Source: Shimia sagamensis | GTDB taxonomy: Bacteria; Pseudomonadota; Alphaproteobacteria; Rhodobacterales; Rhodobacteraceae | Reading direction: 5' to 3' | Assembly: GCF_900182745.1 (NCBI RefSeq) | Contig: NZ_FXTY01000002.1 | Span: 620,001 to 684,000, forward strand | Length of the DNA: 64,000 bases | Shown here: positions 60,782 to 64,000 of the stretch, piece after piece | How the letters are laid out: every line of letters begins with the position of its first letter | Numbering within the stretch: the stretch's first letter is position 1 | Made by a program: the position numbers and the translations under genes | The notes under the pieces: model-generated | The model's input: the letters and a program-made list of their open reading frames with translations, nothing else | The model's database searches: none | Told to the model about the DNA's origin: nothing

Positions 60782-62101
60782 ATGACCCCAATGACTATGC
60801 CTCCTGGTATCCTGATCTCCGCGCCCTCCTCTGGCACCGGCAAAACCACGGTGATGCTCGGCCTTCTGCGCGCGCTGGCCGAAGACGGGCTTAAAGTGCA
60901 GCCGTTCAAATCCGGCCCGGATTACATCGACCCGGCGTTTCACCACGCAGCCGCCCGCCGTCCGGCCTTCAACCTCGACACATGGGCCATGCCACCCGCG
61001 CTGGCTGGGGGAATCTCCGAGCAAGCGCAAGGTGCCGACATCGTCGTGGCCGAAGGCAGCATGGGCCTGTTTGACGGCGTCGCCACACGTGGCGAAAACG
61101 GATTTGGCAGCTCGGCGGAAACCGCCTTGATGATGGGCTGGCCTGTGGTGCTGGTGATCGATGTGGGTGGCCAAGCGCAATCCGCCGCCGCGACAGCCTT
61201 AGGCTTCAAAACTTACAATCCAGACCTGCCGTTTGCGGGCGTGATCCTCAACCGCTGCGCCTCCCCGCGCCATGAGCGCCTTGCGCGGCTTGGCATGGAC
61301 AAGGCTGGTGTGAACGTCCTTGGCGTTTTGCCTCGTCGTGGCGATTTGGCTCTGCCCGAGCGTCACTTGGGCCTGATCCAAGCGGTAGAACATCCTGACT
61401 TGGAAGAAGCCATCACCGGCTATGCGGCGTTCCTACGGGAACATGTGGACCTCGACGCCATCAAAGCCGCCGCGCGATCCGGCGACGCCAAATCAGGCAC
61501 CCTGCCCAAGCCGCCCGCGCAACGCATTGCCTTGGCGCGGGACGCCGCTTTCAGCTTCACCTACCCGCATCTTTTGACCGGCTGGCGTAATGCTGGCGCA
61601 GAGATCCTGCCTTTCTCCCCGCTTGCCGACGAAGCGCCTGATCCATCTGCCGATCTGGTCTGGCTTCCCGGCGGCTACCCGGAACTTCACGCTGGCAAAC
61701 TCGCCGCCAACCAAACCTACCTCTCCGGTCTCCGCAAACACGCAGAAACCAAACCGGTGCATGGCGAATGCGGCGGCTACATGGCTTTGGGCACAGCCCT
61801 GATCGACAAAGAGGGCACGCGCCACGAGATGGCAGGCCTGCTGGGGCTCGTGACCTCTTACGAGAAACGCAAGTTCCACCTCGGCTACCGCCAAGCCACC
61901 CTCAACGCCCCGATGCTGGGCTTTGACACCGGCGCCCGCTTGCGTGGCCATGAGTTCCACTACACCACCATTCTGGAAGAACCCGATGAGCCACTTGCCC
62001 AGGTCGGCGACGCGGACGGCAACCCGGTGCCGGAAACCGGCTCCATCAAAGGCCACGTCACCGGCACCTTCTTCCACCTGATCGCAGAGGCCAGCTCATG
62101 A
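60782..62101 (+). CDS. cobB: Hydrogenobyrinic acid a,c-diamide synthase
   Basis: A 439-residue glutamine amidotransferase that amidates the a and c side chains of hydrogenobyrinic acid. The ATPase domain has ISAPSSGTGKTTVMLGLLRA near residue 10, and the glutaminase domain has VHGECGGYMALGTALID near residue 325 with the catalytic cysteine. The start is either 60782 or the ATG three codons later, which is better spaced from AAAGAGAG. It overlaps cobA by four bases. Confidence 0.93.
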   Translation: MTPMTMPPGILISAPSSGTGKTTVMLGLLRALAEDGLKVQPFKSGPDYIDPAFHHAAARRPAFNLDTWAMPPALAGGISEQAQGADIVVAEGSMGLFDGVATRGENGFGSSAETALMMGWPVVLVIDVGGQAQSAAATALGFKTYNPDLPFAGVILNRCASPRHERLARLGMDKAGVNVLGVLPRRGDLALPERHLGLIQAVEHPDLEEAITGYAAFLREHVDLDAIKAAARSGDAKSGTLPKPPAQRIALARDAAFSFTYPHLLTGWRNAGAEILPFSPLADEAPDPSADLVWLPGGYPELHAGKLAANQTYLSGLRKHAETKPVHGECGGYMALGTALIDKEGTRHEMAGLLGLVTSYEKRKFHLGYRQATLNAPMLGFDTGARLRGHEFHYTTILEEPDEPLAQVGDADGNPVPETGSIKGHVTGTFFHLIAEASS

Positions 62102-62820
62102 GCGGATTTGTCAGTTTCGTTAGCTCCGGCCCCGGAGACCCAGAGCTTTTGACGCTCAAGGCAGTGGACCGCCTCGGCAAAGCCGAAGCGGTTCTGTTTG
62201 ACGACCTGTCCTCCGGCCCCATCCTGGAGCACGCCAACAAAGAGGCTGATCTGGTGGGCGTGGGCAAACGCGCGGGACGGCCGTCGCCAATACAGGACCA
62301 CGTCAGCCAGCTCTTAGTGGATTACGCCAAGACCGGCGCCCGTGTGGTCCGCCTAAAATCCGGCGACAGCGGCATTTTTGGCCGTCTTGAAGAAGAGATC
62401 ACCGCGCTTCAAGAGCATGGCATCGACTTTGAGATCATCCCCGGAGTGACGTCAGCCAGCGCCGCCGCAGCCGCTGCGCGCATTCCCCTCACCCGTCGGC
62501 TTGTGGCGCGGCGTGTGCAGTTTGTGACCGGCCATGATGTGGCGGGCGCCCTGCCCGGCGATTTGCACCTGCAATCGCTTACCGACCCCGGAGCAACCAC
62601 CGTGCTGTTCATGCCCAAGCGCACCTTTCCGGAGCTGGCGGAAAAACTCTTCGCCACCGGTCTGCGCCGCGATTGTCCCGCGTTGTTGGCAGAAAATGTC
62701 TCCCGTCCGGATCAAACCCTGACCCGCACCACAATGGAAGCACTGGCGCAGCAGCTCAGCAAAGAGATCAGCAAAGCCCCCGGCATCATTCTCTTTGGCG
62801 AATTGGCGGAAACCCCATGA
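62098..62820 (+). CDS. cobA: Uroporphyrinogen-III C-methyltransferase
   Basis: A 240-residue SAM-dependent methyltransferase that doubly methylates uroporphyrinogen III at C2 and C7 to precorrin-2. The start is VSSGPGDPELLTLKAVDRL, then the LKSGDSGIFGRLEEEI segment near residue 85 and EIIPGVTSASAAAAAARIPL near residue 112. It has no siroheme-type CysG extension, so it is a pure B12-branch enzyme. It overlaps cobB and cobF by four bases. Confidence 0.93.
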   Translation: MSGFVSFVSSGPGDPELLTLKAVDRLGKAEAVLFDDLSSGPILEHANKEADLVGVGKRAGRPSPIQDHVSQLLVDYAKTGARVVRLKSGDSGIFGRLEEEITALQEHGIDFEIIPGVTSASAAAAAARIPLTRRLVARRVQFVTGHDVAGALPGDLHLQSLTDPGATTVLFMPKRTFPELAEKLFATGLRRDCPALLAENVSRPDQTLTRTTMEALAQQLSKEISKAPGIILFGELAETP

Positions 62821-63572
62821 CCAAACTGTCTTTGGTCGGCATCGGCTCCGGCAACCCGGATCATTTGACTCTGCAAGCTATCAAAACGCTGGAAAGCGCG
62901 GACGTCATTCTGCTGCCGCGCAAAGGCGACGAGAAAACTGAACTGGCCGACCTGCGCCGGATGATCGCCAGTGAACTGCTCTCCTCCACGCCAAAGATTG
63001 TCGAATTTAACTACCCTGTGCGTGACGCCGACACGCCGAAATACCTCGATGGTGTGAACACCTGGCACGATGCGCTGGCGGCGATCTGGCAGGACCTCAT
63101 CGCCACACATGTACCGGAAAATGGCACTGTTGCTCTTATGGTTTGGGGCGACCCGTCCCTGTACGACAGCACCCTGCGCATAGCCGACCGGCTGATCGCG
63201 CGGGGCATCGACCTCGATATCACAGTCATCCCCGGCATCACCTCGCTGCAAATGCTGACGGCGGCCCACGCGATCCCCCTCAACACCCTAGGTGGCGCGG
63301 TACAGATCACCACGGGGCGCAAACTGCGGGACGAAGGCTGGCCTGCAGACACGCCCACAGTCGCCGTGATGCTGGACGGCGAGTGCTCCTTCCAAAGCTT
63401 GGAAGGCGACGATCTTCACATCTGGTGGGGCAGCTATGTGGGCATGGACCAGCAACTCCTGATCGAAGGCCCTCTGTCCGAGGTCTCCGCCCAAATCGTA
63501 AAGGCCCGCGCGGATGCACGGGCCTCTAACGGGTGGATTATGGACATCTACCTGTTGCGCAAAAGCGCTTAG
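62817..63572 (+). CDS. cobF: Precorrin-6A synthase (deacetylating)
   Basis: A 251-residue methyltransferase that methylates C1 and releases acetate, a step of the aerobic pathway only. The start SLVGIGSGNPDHLTLQAIKTL (split as SLVGIGSGNPDHL then TLQAIKTL), the MVWGDPSLYDSTLRIADRL segment near residue 108 and VIPGITSLQMLTAAHAIPL near residue 138 fit CobF. The ATG at 62817 overlaps the cobA stop; a longer frame is rejected. Its stop overlaps by four bases the end of the convergent alcohol dehydrogenase. Confidence 0.93.
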   Translation: MTKLSLVGIGSGNPDHLTLQAIKTLESADVILLPRKGDEKTELADLRRMIASELLSSTPKIVEFNYPVRDADTPKYLDGVNTWHDALAAIWQDLIATHVPENGTVALMVWGDPSLYDSTLRIADRLIARGIDLDITVIPGITSLQMLTAAHAIPLNTLGGAVQITTGRKLRDEGWPADTPTVAVMLDGECSFQSLEGDDLHIWWGSYVGMDQQLLIEGPLSEVSAQIVKARADARASNGWIMDIYLLRKSA

Positions 63573-64000
63573 ATCGTTGCCTCAAACAGCGCGGTCAGGT
63601 TGGCTTCGGTCAGCTCAACCGGGTTGCCACCGCAAGACGGGTCAATCAACGCGCCTTTCACCAGCTCCGGAATTGCCTCGGAAGTCACACCAAGGTCAGA
63701 GAGCTTGCGCGGGATGCCCATGCTGTCGTTGAACCCCTGAACAAAGGCGCGGAAACCATCGTAGCCGCCTTCGATGCCCAAGTAGCTCGCCGCGCGGTCA
63801 AACCGTTCGGTGATCACTGGCGCATTCAGGTCCAGAACCGCAGGCATACAGACCGCATTGGTGGTGCCGTGGTGGCTGTTGAACATCGCGCCAACCGGGT
63901 GGCTCATTGCATGAATTGCGCCAAGGCCTTTTTGGAAGGCAGTTGCGCCCATCATCGCCGCGCTCATCATCTGCGCGCGCGCTTCGATGTCACGCCCATC
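63569..64000 (-). CDS. Iron-containing alcohol dehydrogenase, C-terminal part
   Basis: The C-terminal 143 residues of a group III iron-type alcohol dehydrogenase; the frame is open to the right edge and the N-terminal part lies outside the window. The segment AFQKGLGAIHAMSHPVGAMF, then HHGTTNAVCMPAVLDLN, carries two of the conserved metal-binding histidines. It is convergent with cobF, sharing four bases, and belongs to a different operon. Substrate unknown; homologues oxidise short alcohols or lactaldehyde. Confidence 0.9.
   Translation of the reverse strand, partial: DGRDIEARAQMMSAAMMGATAFQKGLGAIHAMSHPVGAMFNSHHGTTNAVCMPAVLDLNAPVITERFDRAASYLGIEGGYDGFRAFVQGFNDSMGIPRKLSDLGVTSEAIPELVKGALIDPSCGGNPVELTEANLTALFEATI

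Overview
The window looks like a chromosomal segment from a marine alphaproteobacterium of the Roseobacter group (Rhodobacteraceae). The basis is the moderately GC-rich coding sequence, the aerobic cobalamin pathway (CobN, CobG, CobF type), small families typical of that group (DUF3726, DUF3572, DUF983, DUF1636, Lin0512, DUF2061), TTAACCAT-type CtrA-like motifs, and carnitine and anthranilate catabolic operons. I cannot name the species. No tRNA, rRNA or CRISPR array is visible.

Layout. (1) 1-4450: an unknown protein, a DUF3726 protein, an Ldh-family dehydrogenase and a BCCT transporter on the plus strand. (2) 4451-5701: a gene-poor scar with a broken tyrosine integrase and a transposase fragment. 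(3) 5702-8474: a citryl-CoA-lyase-like enzyme and a class III CoA-transferase, divergent from an IclR regulator. (4) 8479-9547: a tiny membrane protein and a FemAB/GNAT protein. (5) 9544-19189: one tightly packed minus-strand operon from tryptophan through kynurenine and anthranilate to the 2-aminobenzoyl-CoA pathway, carrying its own MarR gene and a perfect 12-bp palindrome upstream. (6) 19381-26526: an MDR oxidoreductase, a DUF1801 protein, xanthine dehydrogenase xdhABC and a LysR regulator. (7) 26548-34402: signalling genes (an H-NOX-like protein with HNOBA-GGDEF, and a PleD-like diguanylate cyclase) interleaved with a DUF4153 membrane protein, an MttB-family methyltransferase and a HAD phosphatase. 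(8) 34496-36633: an ECF sigma factor, a membrane protein, a metal-sensor-like protein and an EF-hand protein. (9) 36858-41169: mixed housekeeping and membrane genes. (10) 41166-46512: carnitine catabolism (carnitine dehydrogenase-thioesterase fusion, BKACE cleavage enzyme, GlxA/CdhR-like regulator). (11) 46533-63572: cobalamin biosynthesis. cobO, two Lin0512 genes and cobQ run leftward. A cobalamin riboswitch controls the rightward DUF1636-cobW-cobN-cobG-cobH-cobI-cobJ run, then cobK (antisense) and cobL-cobE-cobM-cobB-cobA-cobF. An iron-type alcohol dehydrogenase runs off the right edge.

How the parts may fit together: carnitine breakdown releases glycine betaine, BCCT transporters import such quaternary amines, and MttB-family enzymes use corrinoids to demethylate them, so the methylamine genes and the B12 genes may be metabolically linked (inference). 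The best candidates for undescribed biology are the tandem Lin0512 pair in the cob operon, the H-NOX-like protein that lacks the usual haem-ligand histidine next to a guanylate-cyclase-like HNOBA-GGDEF protein, a PleD homologue whose receiver has lost its phosphoacceptor, and the antisense cobK whose start codon overlaps that of cobL.
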